Of a stretch of 64,000 bases of DNA, positions 41,150-48,446 are shown one piece after another (within the stretch, counting starts at the first letter, position 1; each line of letters starts with the position of its first letter). The stretch covers positions 6,510,001 to 6,574,000 of the forward strand of contig NZ_JAUSVA010000002.1 in the NCBI RefSeq assembly GCF_030813695.1. The letters are read 5' to 3'. Made by a program: the position numbers and the translations under genes. Source of the stretch: Kitasatospora herbaricolor. Lineage in GTDB: Bacteria; Actinomycetota; Actinomycetes; Streptomycetales; Streptomycetaceae. The notes below the pieces were generated by a model. The model worked only from the letters and a program-made list of their open reading frames with translations, was not told the DNA's origin and did no database searches.

Positions 41150-42268
41150 TCAGGACGGCTGGACCTCGTCGAAGAGGGCGAGGGCCGCGGCGGGGTCGGG
41201 GCTCACCAGGCGGTCCAGGCCGACCGTCGTGATCCTCGCCCACCTCTCGGCCCGGGCCCACATCCGTTCCTCGAAGGCGCGGACGGCCTCGTCCGGATCT
41301 CCGGGGGCGGCGGCGACGGACTCGGCGAGTTCGGCGCCCTCCAGCATCGCGAGGTTGGCGCCGGCCCCGAGCGGTGGCATCAGATGGGCGGCGTCGCCCA
41401 GCAGGGTCACCCCGCGGAGGTGGGTCCAGGTGTGGGCGACGGGCAGCACGTACAGGGGGCGGTGGACGAACGCGGCGCCGTGGCGGAGGAGGTCGAGGAC
41501 GGGAGCGGCCCAGCCGTCGAACCGGGCCAGCAGGCCCGACCGCACGGCTTCGGCGTCAGCCAGGTCCAGGTCCGCGTGCCGGTCGAGCGGCGCGCGGAAC
41601 TGGGCGTACACCTTGACGTGGCCGCCGCTGTTGCGTTGGGCGACGAGAGCCCGGTTCACGCCGTACACGGCCAGGGAGCCGTCGCCGATCAACCGGGCGA
41701 GGCCGGGATGGCGGGTGTCGACGTCGTCCAGGGAGGTCTCGAACGCCGTGACACCGGTGTAGTGCGGCGTCACCGCCGAGACGGCCGGGCGGGTCCGGGA
41801 CCAGGCACCGTCCGCGCCGACCACGAGGTCGAACGCCTCCGCCCGTCCGTCCGCGAAGTGGACCTGTGCGCCGCCCCCCGCCCCCGGCACCACCCGGGTC
41901 ACGCCCCGGCCCCACCGGACGTCGAGCGGGCCGAGCAGCAGGTCGCGCAGTTGCCCGCGGTCGATCTCCGGGTTGGCCCGGTCGTCCGGACGGGGTCGCC
42001 ACTCGCGTAGCACGGTCCCGTCGGTGTCCAGGATCCGCATGGCCTGGCCCTCGGGACGGGACAGCGCCCGGAAGTCCGCCAGCAGCCCGGCCTTGTCCAG
42101 CGCGAGCTGGCCCAGCCCCTCGTGCAGGTCCAGCGTGCCGCCCGGCGGGCGGGCGTCGGGGGCAGGATCGCGTTCGAGGACGGTGACCGGGTGGCCGTGG
42201 CGGTGCAGGACACGGGCGAAGGTGAGGCCGGCGGGGCCGCTCCCGACCACGGCGATACGGTGTCTCAT
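41150..42268 (-). CDS. FAD-dependent aromatic monooxygenase (TetX/PHBH-like)
   Basis: This 372-residue flavoprotein has an N-terminal GSGPAGLTFARVL nucleotide site, a middle DG motif (LVVGADGAWSRTRPAV) and a late GD motif (TLLGDAAHLMPPLGAGANLAM). This is the PHBH/TetX pattern for hydroxylating aromatic or antibiotic substrates with NAD(P)H. ATG 42268 is supported by the conserved start. It is divergent from a TetR regulator across the operator at 42273, so it is probably an inducible detoxifying enzyme; drug or flavonoid substrates are possible. Confidence 0.88.
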   Translation of the reverse strand: MRHRIAVVGSGPAGLTFARVLHRHGHPVTVLERDPAPDARPPGGTLDLHEGLGQLALDKAGLLADFRALSRPEGQAMRILDTDGTVLREWRPRPDDRANPEIDRGQLRDLLLGPLDVRWGRGVTRVVPGAGGGAQVHFADGRAEAFDLVVGADGAWSRTRPAVSAVTPHYTGVTAFETSLDDVDTRHPGLARLIGDGSLAVYGVNRALVAQRNSGGHVKVYAQFRAPLDRHADLDLADAEAVRSGLLARFDGWAAPVLDLLRHGAAFVHRPLYVLPVAHTWTHLRGVTLLGDAAHLMPPLGAGANLAMLEGAELAESVAAAPGDPDEAVRAFEERMWARAERWARITTVGLDRLVSPDPAAALALFDEVQPS

Positions 42269-42272
42269 GCCG

Positions 42273-42283
42273 ATACACTGTAT
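42273..42283. promoter_or_regulatory. TetR operator between flavin monooxygenase and tetR
   Basis: ATACACTGTAT is a 4-bp-arm perfect inverted repeat (ATAC-ACT-GTAT) in the 53-base divergent gap, just upstream of the monooxygenase start. It is in the expected place for TetR control of both genes. Confidence 0.6.
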
Positions 42284-42321
42284 TTCCCGATCGTGATGCG
42301 ACGCAACGGAACGGTGTGACC

Positions 42322-43014
42322 ATGACTGTGTGGGACCGGCCCCAGCCACCGGCTCGTCCCGTGCCGCTCGACCGTGAGCGGATCGTCGCAGCCGCGATCG
42401 CGCTGGCCGACGAGGGCGGGCTGGAGGCGGTGTCGTTGCGCAAGGTCGCCGCCCGGCTGGAGGCCGGCCCGATGCGGCTGTACGGATACATCTCCACCAA
42501 GCAGGAGCTGTTCGACCTCATGGTGGACGAGGTGTACGCCGAGATCCTCCCCGAGGAGCGGCCCGGCGACTGGCGGGAGGCGCTGGGCGCCCTCGCCCAC
42601 CGCACCAGGCGGGCCGCCCTGCGCCACGAATGGCTGGCCGACCTGCTCGGCGGCCGCCCGGCCCTGGGCCCGAACGGCCTCGCCGTGGCCGAGGCCACGC
42701 TGTCCGCCCTGGACGGCCTCGCCGACATCGACACCGTCATGCGCGCCGTGGAGACCGTCAGCGCCTACTTCACCGGCGCGATCAGACGGGAGACCGCGAA
42801 CCTGCGGGCCGAGCGCGCCACCGGCCTGTCCAGGCTCGACTGGCAGCGTGCCTCCGGCCCGCACCTGACGAGGATGCTGGCCACCGGCCGCTACCCGGCA
42901 CTGGCCGAGGCCGTGCACGACGGCACGGACGTGGACGCCGAGGAAACCTTCGCGACCGGCCTGGACTGGGTCCTCGACGCCCTGGCGGCCAGACTCGTCC
43001 GGCCGCCGGCGTGA
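42322..43014 (+). CDS. TetR-family regulator (TetR C-terminal class)
   Basis: This 230-residue protein has an N-terminal helix-turn-helix: LDRERIVAAAIALADEGGLE, then VSLRKVAARLEAGPMRLYGYISTKQELFDL. Its C-terminal domain includes MRAVETVSAYFTGAIRRE and FATGLDWVLDAL, as in TetR_C-type regulators of tetracycline-like responses. ATG 42322 is taken as the start; GTG 42316 is possible. It is divergent from the monooxygenase and probably represses both. Confidence 0.85.
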   Translation: MTVWDRPQPPARPVPLDRERIVAAAIALADEGGLEAVSLRKVAARLEAGPMRLYGYISTKQELFDLMVDEVYAEILPEERPGDWREALGALAHRTRRAALRHEWLADLLGGRPALGPNGLAVAEATLSALDGLADIDTVMRAVETVSAYFTGAIRRETANLRAERATGLSRLDWQRASGPHLTRMLATGRYPALAEAVHDGTDVDAEETFATGLDWVLDALAARLVRPPA

Positions 43015-43156
43015 CGCCCGGCTCCCGCCGGCCGTGGGAGGATCGCCCTGCCGTCGGGGACGGTGACCGGGGAACGGTGGAACGCGTGCGGATCCGCCCG
43101 CCCGGGCCCGCGCGGCCCCTCGGGCGGCGGAACACGCTGCGGCACGGCGCCACGGC

Positions 43157-43618
43157 TCAGCCCCTGACGCCGTGCTCCAGGTAGTCGGTCCGCCCCGCGG
43201 CCCGCGCCGCGATCCCGGCCAGGACCCGCCGGGCCAGCCGCGCGGGAAGCAACTCGCCCAGTTGCCCGGCAGGTCGGAACGCGGCCTCGCCGATCTCCAC
43301 GCCGTCCGGCGACAGCCGGGCCTGCTGCGCGTCGTCCAGCACACCCCCGTCGAAGAGGAGGAGCACCCGGTCCTCCGGGCCCATCGGCGCCCAGTCCACC
43401 ACCAGCAGCGGGCCGAGCGGGGCCGTCACCCCGAGCTCCTCCGCCACCTCCCGGACGGCGGCCGCCGACGGGGACTCCCCGGGCAGCACATGGCCGCCCG
43501 GCACCTCCCAGCCGTCCTTGTAGGTCGGCTTCACCAGCAGCACCCGGCCCTCCGGGTCGAAGAACAGCACCCCGGCGGCGAGCAGCGCCCGGGCGATCGG
43601 CTCAGGTTCCCCGGTCAC
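43157..43618 (-). CDS. NUDIX hydrolase
   Basis: This 153-residue protein carries a full Nudix box, GGHVLPGESPSAAAVREVAEELGV (residues about 48-71; written here as family motif G-x5-E-x7-REUxEEx G). It cleaves nucleoside-diphosphate-linked compounds, but the substrate is not predictable. The GTG start at 43618 overlaps the OsmC stop as GTGA, so it is coupled to that gene. Confidence 0.85.
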   Translation of the reverse strand: MTGEPEPIARALLAAGVLFFDPEGRVLLVKPTYKDGWEVPGGHVLPGESPSAAAVREVAEELGVTAPLGPLLVVDWAPMGPEDRVLLLFDGGVLDDAQQARLSPDGVEIGEAAFRPAGQLGELLPARLARRVLAGIAARAAGRTDYLEHGVRG

Positions 43619-44109
43619 CCGGCGGCCTCGACGTCGGCCCCGGGCCCGACCTCGATCTCCGGCTCGTGCCGGACCGGGAAGTTCACCGAGTTGGCGATGA
43701 AGCAGGCCCGGTGCGCGTCCGCGTGCAACGCCAGCGCCTTCTCCACCATCCCCGCCGCCGCGACCCGCACCCGCGGGCGCAGCACCGCCTCGGTGAAGTG
43801 CCCGCCGGCGGCGGTCTCGGCCATCGTCCCCACCGCCCGGTCGACGTAGCCCGTCACCACCACCCCCGACACCGAGCACAGGTGCAGGTACCAGAGCAGA
43901 TGGCACTGCGAGAGCGAGGCCAGCAGCATCTGCTCCGGGTTCCACCGCGCGGGGTCGCCCCGGAACGACGGGTCGGAACTGCCGGGGATCACCGGCCGGC
44001 CCGCGGCCGCCACCTCGTGCGAACGCTCGTAACCACGGTAGTCGCTGGTCCCCGTGCCGCGGTCGCCGGTCCAGGTCACCACCGTGTCGTACGTGTGCAG
44101 CCGGTCCAT
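43615..44109 (-). CDS. OsmC-family peroxide-resistance protein
   Basis: This 164-residue protein has the OsmC core: NPEQMLLASLSQCHLLWYLHL with the first redox Cys, and late ADAHRACFIANSVNFPV with the second Cys. The Arg/Glu-containing WNPEQ loop is usual. Family members reduce organic hydroperoxides with two cysteines. ATG 44109 fits the conserved start. It is co-transcribed with the NUDIX gene; GGGAGCCC-type tandem repeats lie just upstream (44155-44200). Confidence 0.88.
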   Translation of the reverse strand: MDRLHTYDTVVTWTGDRGTGTSDYRGYERSHEVAAAGRPVIPGSSDPSFRGDPARWNPEQMLLASLSQCHLLWYLHLCSVSGVVVTGYVDRAVGTMAETAAGGHFTEAVLRPRVRVAAAGMVEKALALHADAHRACFIANSVNFPVRHEPEIEVGPGADVEAAG

Positions 44110-44154
44110 CGTCGGCCCCCTTCGTCGTCGCCGGAATCCTAGCCGCCGCCCTGG

Positions 44155-44200
44155 CGGGAGCCCGGGAGCCCGGGAGCCCGGGAGTTCGGGAGTTCGGGAA
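44155..44200. repeat. Octamer-like tandem repeat
   Basis: About three copies of CGGGAGCC and two of CGGGAGTT run in the gap upstream of osmC. It is simple repeat with no coding support. Confidence 0.7.
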
Positions 44201-44239
44201 CCGGGCTCAGGCCGGCAGCTCGCGGGCGATCCGCAGGCG

Positions 44240-44571
44240 CTACGGAGCCGGCTCCGCCTCGGTCGCCGCGGCCTCCTGCGGCGCGACGACCGGCGCAGGC
44301 GCCGGGACGGGCCGGTGGCCAGCATCCTGATCCGCCGGCAGGTCGGCGGACGGGTGCTGTCGACACTTCTCAACTCCCGTACGGACAGCCTGATCAGCCG
44401 CCCCGTCTCCTGCGGCGGCACCGAGGCCGGCTCGGCGGTGAACGCGGCCCGGAACCCGGCGACCCACATCGTGGCCGAGTTCATGGGCGAGCAGGGCGAG
44501 GCGCTGTCCCCGGCCGAGCGGCTCCCGGAGGGGCAGTCCGAGGGTGAGCACCTTCCCGGGCGAGGGCCCGC
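44240..44571 (-). pseudogene. Remnant of an M48-type zinc metalloprotease
   Basis: A minus-strand frame reads KVLTLGLPLREPLGRGQR followed by LALLAHELGHDV at about 44450-44545; the HExxH zinc motif is HELGH (44471-44485). This is the usual M48 peptidase context (a VLTLGLPL strand, then the active helix). After GHDVG the frame turns to Arg-rich nonsense, while the neighbouring frame carries FRAAFTAEPASV and RLIRLSVRELRSVDST, suggesting a frameshift. There is no N-terminal membrane part and no complete gene, so I read it as a decayed fragment between osmC and the 44572 gene. Confidence 0.5.
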
Positions 44572-44919
44572 CTACGAGTCCGTCTCCGAGCGGAGGGCCA
44601 GCTCCTGCAGGACGTCGAGCGCGGTGACGTCGGTGCGTCCGCTGTCGTGCACCTCGGCCAGCTCCCAGAAGGCGATGGCGAAGGCGGTGGTGAGCTGCAT
44701 GATGCGGCCGCCCAGCTCCTCGCTCAGGATCGTGCTGATCTCCGCCGCGGAGGCGTCGGCGGGGATGGTCACCTGCGGCATCACGTCGTTGAGCAGTTGC
44801 ATCACCACGCCCGGTCCCTCCTCGGTGGCGTCCTCGGGTACGCCGTCCGGCTCGTGGAGCCACTCGCCCGCCTGGGTGAGAATGCCGATGACGCGCTTCA
44901 GTACCTCGCCCTGTTCCAT
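44572..44919 (-). CDS. Small acidic hypothetical protein
   Basis: This 115-residue protein (ATG 44919) is acidic, with helical sections GEVLKRVIGILTQAGEWL and ISTILSEELGGRIMQLTTAFAIAFWELAEV. There is no signal peptide or catalytic motif and I do not recognise a family. It may form a small helical bundle or bind a partner. The decayed M48 fragment begins directly after its stop, so it could once have been in an operon with that protease. Confidence 0.6.
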   Translation of the reverse strand: MEQGEVLKRVIGILTQAGEWLHEPDGVPEDATEEGPGVVMQLLNDVMPQVTIPADASAAEISTILSEELGGRIMQLTTAFAIAFWELAEVHDSGRTDVTALDVLQELALRSETDS

Positions 44920-45034
44920 GCTTCAGAGGATCTCACTCCGGGACGCCCGCTCGGCGTGACCCGGCTTCCAGGGCCCTCACCCGGACGGCGGCCCCGCCCG
45001 TGTCGCGGGGGCCGCCGGGGGAGTTGGGGCGGGC

Positions 45035-45472
45035 ATGCAGACCAGGATCTGGACAGGCCTCCTCGCCGGCGCCGCCCTGCTCGCCACCGGCGCCGCCGTC
45101 GCGCCGGTGGCCGGGGCGGTCGACGTACCGGTGGGGCCGCGGGACGCCTACACCCGTACCGAGTTGTCCTTCGGCACCGAGCGGCCGGACGGCGGGGCGG
45201 CCGTCACCGCTCAGGAGTTCGAGGCCTTCCTGGACGCCGAGGTGACCTCACGGTTCCCGGAGGGCCTGACGGTCGAGGAGGGGCGGGGCCGGTACCGGGA
45301 CCGCTTCGGGGCGATCGAGCGTGAACGCTCCTACCACGTCGTCCTGTTGTACCCGCGCGGGGCGGCCCGGTCCTCGGACCTGAAGATCGAGGAGATCCGG
45401 CGGCGCTACGACGCGGCGTTCCAGCAGGAGGCGGTCGGCCGGGTGGACGACTCGGTGCGGGCGGCCTTCTGA
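45035..45472 (+). CDS. Secreted DUF3574 protein
   Basis: This 145-residue exported protein has a Sec signal (IWTGLLAGAALLATGAAVAPVAGA). It then has a DUF3574 domain: YTRTELSFGTERPDGG, EFEAFLDAEVTSRFPEGLTV and RRRYDAAFQQEAVGRVDDSV. No function is known for the family. ATG 45035 starts the signal; GGGGGAG-like sequence is about 12 bases ahead. It is monocistronic. Confidence 0.8.
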   Translation: MQTRIWTGLLAGAALLATGAAVAPVAGAVDVPVGPRDAYTRTELSFGTERPDGGAAVTAQEFEAFLDAEVTSRFPEGLTVEEGRGRYRDRFGAIERERSYHVVLLYPRGAARSSDLKIEEIRRRYDAAFQQEAVGRVDDSVRAAF

Positions 45473-45695
45473 GCCGGCTGGGCGAGCGGATCGGCGTTGC
45501 CCGGTCCCGGGGCGGGAGTTAGGGTCGTTCCCGTGACTGCCGGGTCGGCCATGGGCCATGCACGAGTGGGGCGCCCGGCCCCGACGTGAGCCAGGGGCGG
45601 GCCCGGGCCCCGCCCTGTTCTCTTCGTGTCCTCCTCGCAGGCGCCCGCGCGTGGCGCCTGGTCCGCAACGGAACCAGACCGGAGAGAGTCCGCCC

Positions 45696-46166
45696 ATGTC
45701 GCCCGACCAGCAGCATCACCCGCAGCAGTCGCAACACCCGCAACAGCCGCAACACTCGCAGCGCCCGCACACGCCGCCCGCCGGGGCGGTCCGGCTCGAC
45801 CACACCGTCGTCCACGCCACCGACCGGCAGGTGTCGGCCGAGTTCCTCGCCGAGGTCCTGGGGCTGGCTGTCGGTGCCCCGTTCGGGCCGTTCCTGCCCG
45901 TCGACCTGGGCAACGGCGTGACGCTCGACTACCACCAGCAGCGTGACGAGCCGATCCAGTCCCAGCACTACGCCTTCCTGGTGCCGGAGGACGGCTTCGA
46001 CGCCATGATCGCGCGGCTGGAGGCGCTCCGGGTCACCTACTACGCCAACCCGAACCACACCGAACCCGGCCGGGTGAACCACCTCTTCGGCGGCCGGGGC
46101 GCCTACTTCGCCGACCCCGACGGCCACAACATGGAGATCATCACCCGGACGTACGCCCGGCCCTGA
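45696..46166 (+). CDS. VOC-family (glyoxalase/bleomycin-resistance fold) protein
   Basis: This 156-residue protein has a Gln/His/Pro-rich start (HPQQ-type repeats, residues about 6-25), then one VOC domain: RLDHTVVHATDRQVSAEFL, TLDYHQQRDEPIQSQHYAF, and DPDGHNMEIITRTY. The metal-type residues His and Glu (VVH, HNMEI) are present. It may be a dioxygenase, lyase or resistance protein. ATG 45696 has GGAGAGAG about 9 bases ahead. Confidence 0.8.
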   Translation: MSPDQQHHPQQSQHPQQPQHSQRPHTPPAGAVRLDHTVVHATDRQVSAEFLAEVLGLAVGAPFGPFLPVDLGNGVTLDYHQQRDEPIQSQHYAFLVPEDGFDAMIARLEALRVTYYANPNHTEPGRVNHLFGGRGAYFADPDGHNMEIITRTYARP

Positions 46167-46450
46167 GGCCCGGCGCCCTCGTGTCGGCGGTGCCCCGGCG
46201 CCCCCGGGTCAGCCGTGTCCCAGGCCGGCCGGCGGGGGCGCCGCGTGCGCCTGCCGCGGGACGGCGGCGTGGCCGAGCGCCCGGTCGTCGACCTCGGCCC
46301 CACCCCGGGCGGGCAAGGGCCCGGGTTCCCGGCCCGGCGCTGGTGCGGGTTCAGTAGGCCTGGCGGCGGCCTCGGTGCCGGACAGGGCCCGAAGGGCTCT
46401 GCCCGCAGCCTGATCTGACGAAAGGTCGGCTCTGCTCGGCCGACGAAAGG

Positions 46451-47824
46451 TCAGCCCTGCCCGGCGGCGGCCGCGGCGACGAAGTGCTCGGCGAGCTGCG
46501 GCGCCCCGGCCCAGTGCAGGTGCAGGTAGGAGGCATGCACGTTGCCGGCCGCGAAGCCCTCGGTCCGCGGCCCGGCCGGGGTGCGCCAGCCCCAGGCGGG
46601 CTCCTTGCCGGCGCCCGGTTCGCAGACCGTGCGGTGGAACTCGTGGCCGCGGACCCGGGTGCCGGCCGGTGCGAGCGGGGAGTCGTGCAGTGCGACCGCC
46701 TCGCGGTAGCCGAGGGTGAGCCGCTCGGTCATCCGCGCACCGGTGTCGAGCACCCCGCACATCGGGCGGCCGTCCAACTCCTGTCCCAGGTAGAGGAGTC
46801 CGGCGCATTCGGCGGCGACCGGCGCGCCGCCGGCGGCGAGCGTGCGGATCGCCTCGCGCAGTGCGGTGTTGGCGCTCAGCTCGGCGACGTACATCTCGGG
46901 GAACCCGCCGCCGATCACCAGGCCGGCGGTGCCCGCGGGCAGGTCCCGGGCGTGCAGCGGGTCGAAGGGCAGCACCTCGGCGCCGGCGGCGGCCAGCAGT
47001 TCGGCGTTCTCGGCGTAGGAGAAGGAGAACGCCGCGCCGGCGGCGAGCGCGATCCGGGGGCGCCGGCCCGCGACGGGGGTGACCTCGGCGGCCGGGTCCC
47101 AGGCGGCGTCCGGCAGCGGCGGAGCCGTCCGGGCCAGGGCCAGTACGGCGTCCAGGTCGACCGAGGCGGCGATCAGTTCGCCCATGTCCCGGACGGCGCG
47201 CAGGGCTTCGGCCGAGCGTTCGACCGCGGGGATCAGCCCGAGGTGGCGGGACGGGGTGGCGACGGCGGCCGAGCGGCGCACCGAGCCGAGCACCGGGACG
47301 CCGGAGCCCTCCTCCAGGGCCTCCCGCAGCAGCAGCTCGTGCCGGTCGGAGGCGACCCGGTTGAGGATCACCCCGGCGAGCCGGACCTCCGGGTCCCAGG
47401 AGGCGAAGCCGTGCACCAGTGCGGCCACCGACCGGGACTGCGAGGAGGCGTCCACCACCAGCACCACGGGGGACTTCAGCAGCTTGGCCACATGGGCGGT
47501 GGAGGCCAGCTCGCCCTGCCCGGAGGCACCGTCGAACAGCCCCATCACGCCCTCGACCACGGCGACGTCGGCACCGGCCGCGCCGTGCAGGAACAGCGGG
47601 GCGACCCGCTGCGGACCGCACATCCAGGCGTCCAGGTTGCGGCCCGGGCGCCCGGCGGCCAGCGAGTGGTAGCCCGGGTCGATGTAGTCCGGGCCGACCT
47701 TGTGCGGCGAGACCGTCAGGCCCCGGGCGGACAGCGCCGCCATCAGTCCGGTGGCGACGGTGGTCTTGCCCGTGCCGGAGGCCGGCGCGGCGACGACGAT
47801 GCGGGGGATGTTCACGGTGCTCAC
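46451..47824 (-). CDS. cobB: Cobyrinate a,c-diamide synthase
   Basis: This 457-residue glutamine-dependent amidase has an ATP-binding start (VVAAPASGTGKTTVATGLMA), HKVGPDYIDPGYHSLA, and a C-terminal glutamine amidotransferase half with the catalytic Cys in VAAECAGLLYLGQEL and His in EFHRTV. It amidates the a and c side chains in corrin synthesis (CobB/CbiA). The GTG at 47824 is 13 bases after cobO. It is the last gene of the riboswitch operon. In the next 284 bases a repeat GACGAAAGGTCRGCYCTGC appears twice (46418 and 46441) and no gene is seen. Confidence 0.92.
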   Translation of the reverse strand: MSTVNIPRIVVAAPASGTGKTTVATGLMAALSARGLTVSPHKVGPDYIDPGYHSLAAGRPGRNLDAWMCGPQRVAPLFLHGAAGADVAVVEGVMGLFDGASGQGELASTAHVAKLLKSPVVLVVDASSQSRSVAALVHGFASWDPEVRLAGVILNRVASDRHELLLREALEEGSGVPVLGSVRRSAAVATPSRHLGLIPAVERSAEALRAVRDMGELIAASVDLDAVLALARTAPPLPDAAWDPAAEVTPVAGRRPRIALAAGAAFSFSYAENAELLAAAGAEVLPFDPLHARDLPAGTAGLVIGGGFPEMYVAELSANTALREAIRTLAAGGAPVAAECAGLLYLGQELDGRPMCGVLDTGARMTERLTLGYREAVALHDSPLAPAGTRVRGHEFHRTVCEPGAGKEPAWGWRTPAGPRTEGFAAGNVHASYLHLHWAGAPQLAEHFVAAAAAGQG

Positions 47825-47837
47825 GGCTGTGTCGGCT

Positions 47838-48443
47838 CTACCACTCGATACCGCGCTGGCCCTTGCGGCCGGCGTCCATGGGGTGCTTGACCTTGGTCAT
47901 CTCGGTGACCAGGTCGGCGAGGTCGGTCAGCGGCTCCTTGGCGTAGCGGCCGGTGATCACCACGTGCTGGTTGCCGGGGCGGTCCTTGAGCACCGCGACG
48001 ACCTCCTCCACGTCGACCCAGCCCCAGTGCATGGGGTAGGTGAACTCGTCGAGCACGTAGAAGCGGTAGGTCTCGGCGGCCAGGTCGCGCTTGACCTGCT
48101 CCCAGCCCTCCTTGGCGGCGTCCTCGCTGGACTCGACCATGTCGGCGTTGCGCTGCACCCAGGACCAGCCCTCGCCCATCTTGTGCCAGGCGACCGTGCC
48201 GCCCTCGCCGGAGGCGCCGAGCACGCGCAGCGCGTTCTCCTCCCCGACCTTCCACTTGGCGGACTTCACGAACTGGAACACCCCGACCGGCCAGCCCTGG
48301 TTCCAGGCCCGCAGCGCCATCCCGAAGGCGGCGGTCGACTTGCCCTTGCCGGGCCCGGTGTGCACGGCGGTGATCGGCAGGGTACGGCGCTGGCGGGTCG
48401 TCAGGCCGTCGTCGGGGACGCTCTCCGGCTTTCCCTGTGGCAT
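47838..48443 (-). CDS. cobO: Cob(I)yrinate a,c-diamide adenosyltransferase
   Basis: This 201-residue protein has the P-loop TGPGKGKSTAAFGMALRAW near residue 30 and the CobA-type FVLDEFTYPMHWGW-like segment (YRFYVLDEFTYPMHWGW). It adenosylates cob(I)yrinate from ATP to make the adenosyl form of the cofactor. It begins 3 bases after the chelatase stop, inside the operon. Confidence 0.92.
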   Translation of the reverse strand: MPQGKPESVPDDGLTTRQRRTLPITAVHTGPGKGKSTAAFGMALRAWNQGWPVGVFQFVKSAKWKVGEENALRVLGASGEGGTVAWHKMGEGWSWVQRNADMVESSEDAAKEGWEQVKRDLAAETYRFYVLDEFTYPMHWGWVDVEEVVAVLKDRPGNQHVVITGRYAKEPLTDLADLVTEMTKVKHPMDAGRKGQRGIEW

Positions 48444-48446
48444 GGG

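Noticed and set aside
46167..46450. Possible small gene between the VOC and cobB genes
   Set aside because: Frames there are Pro/Ala/Arg-rich shadows, with a short direct repeat at 46418 and 46441 and no start with a ribosome binding site.
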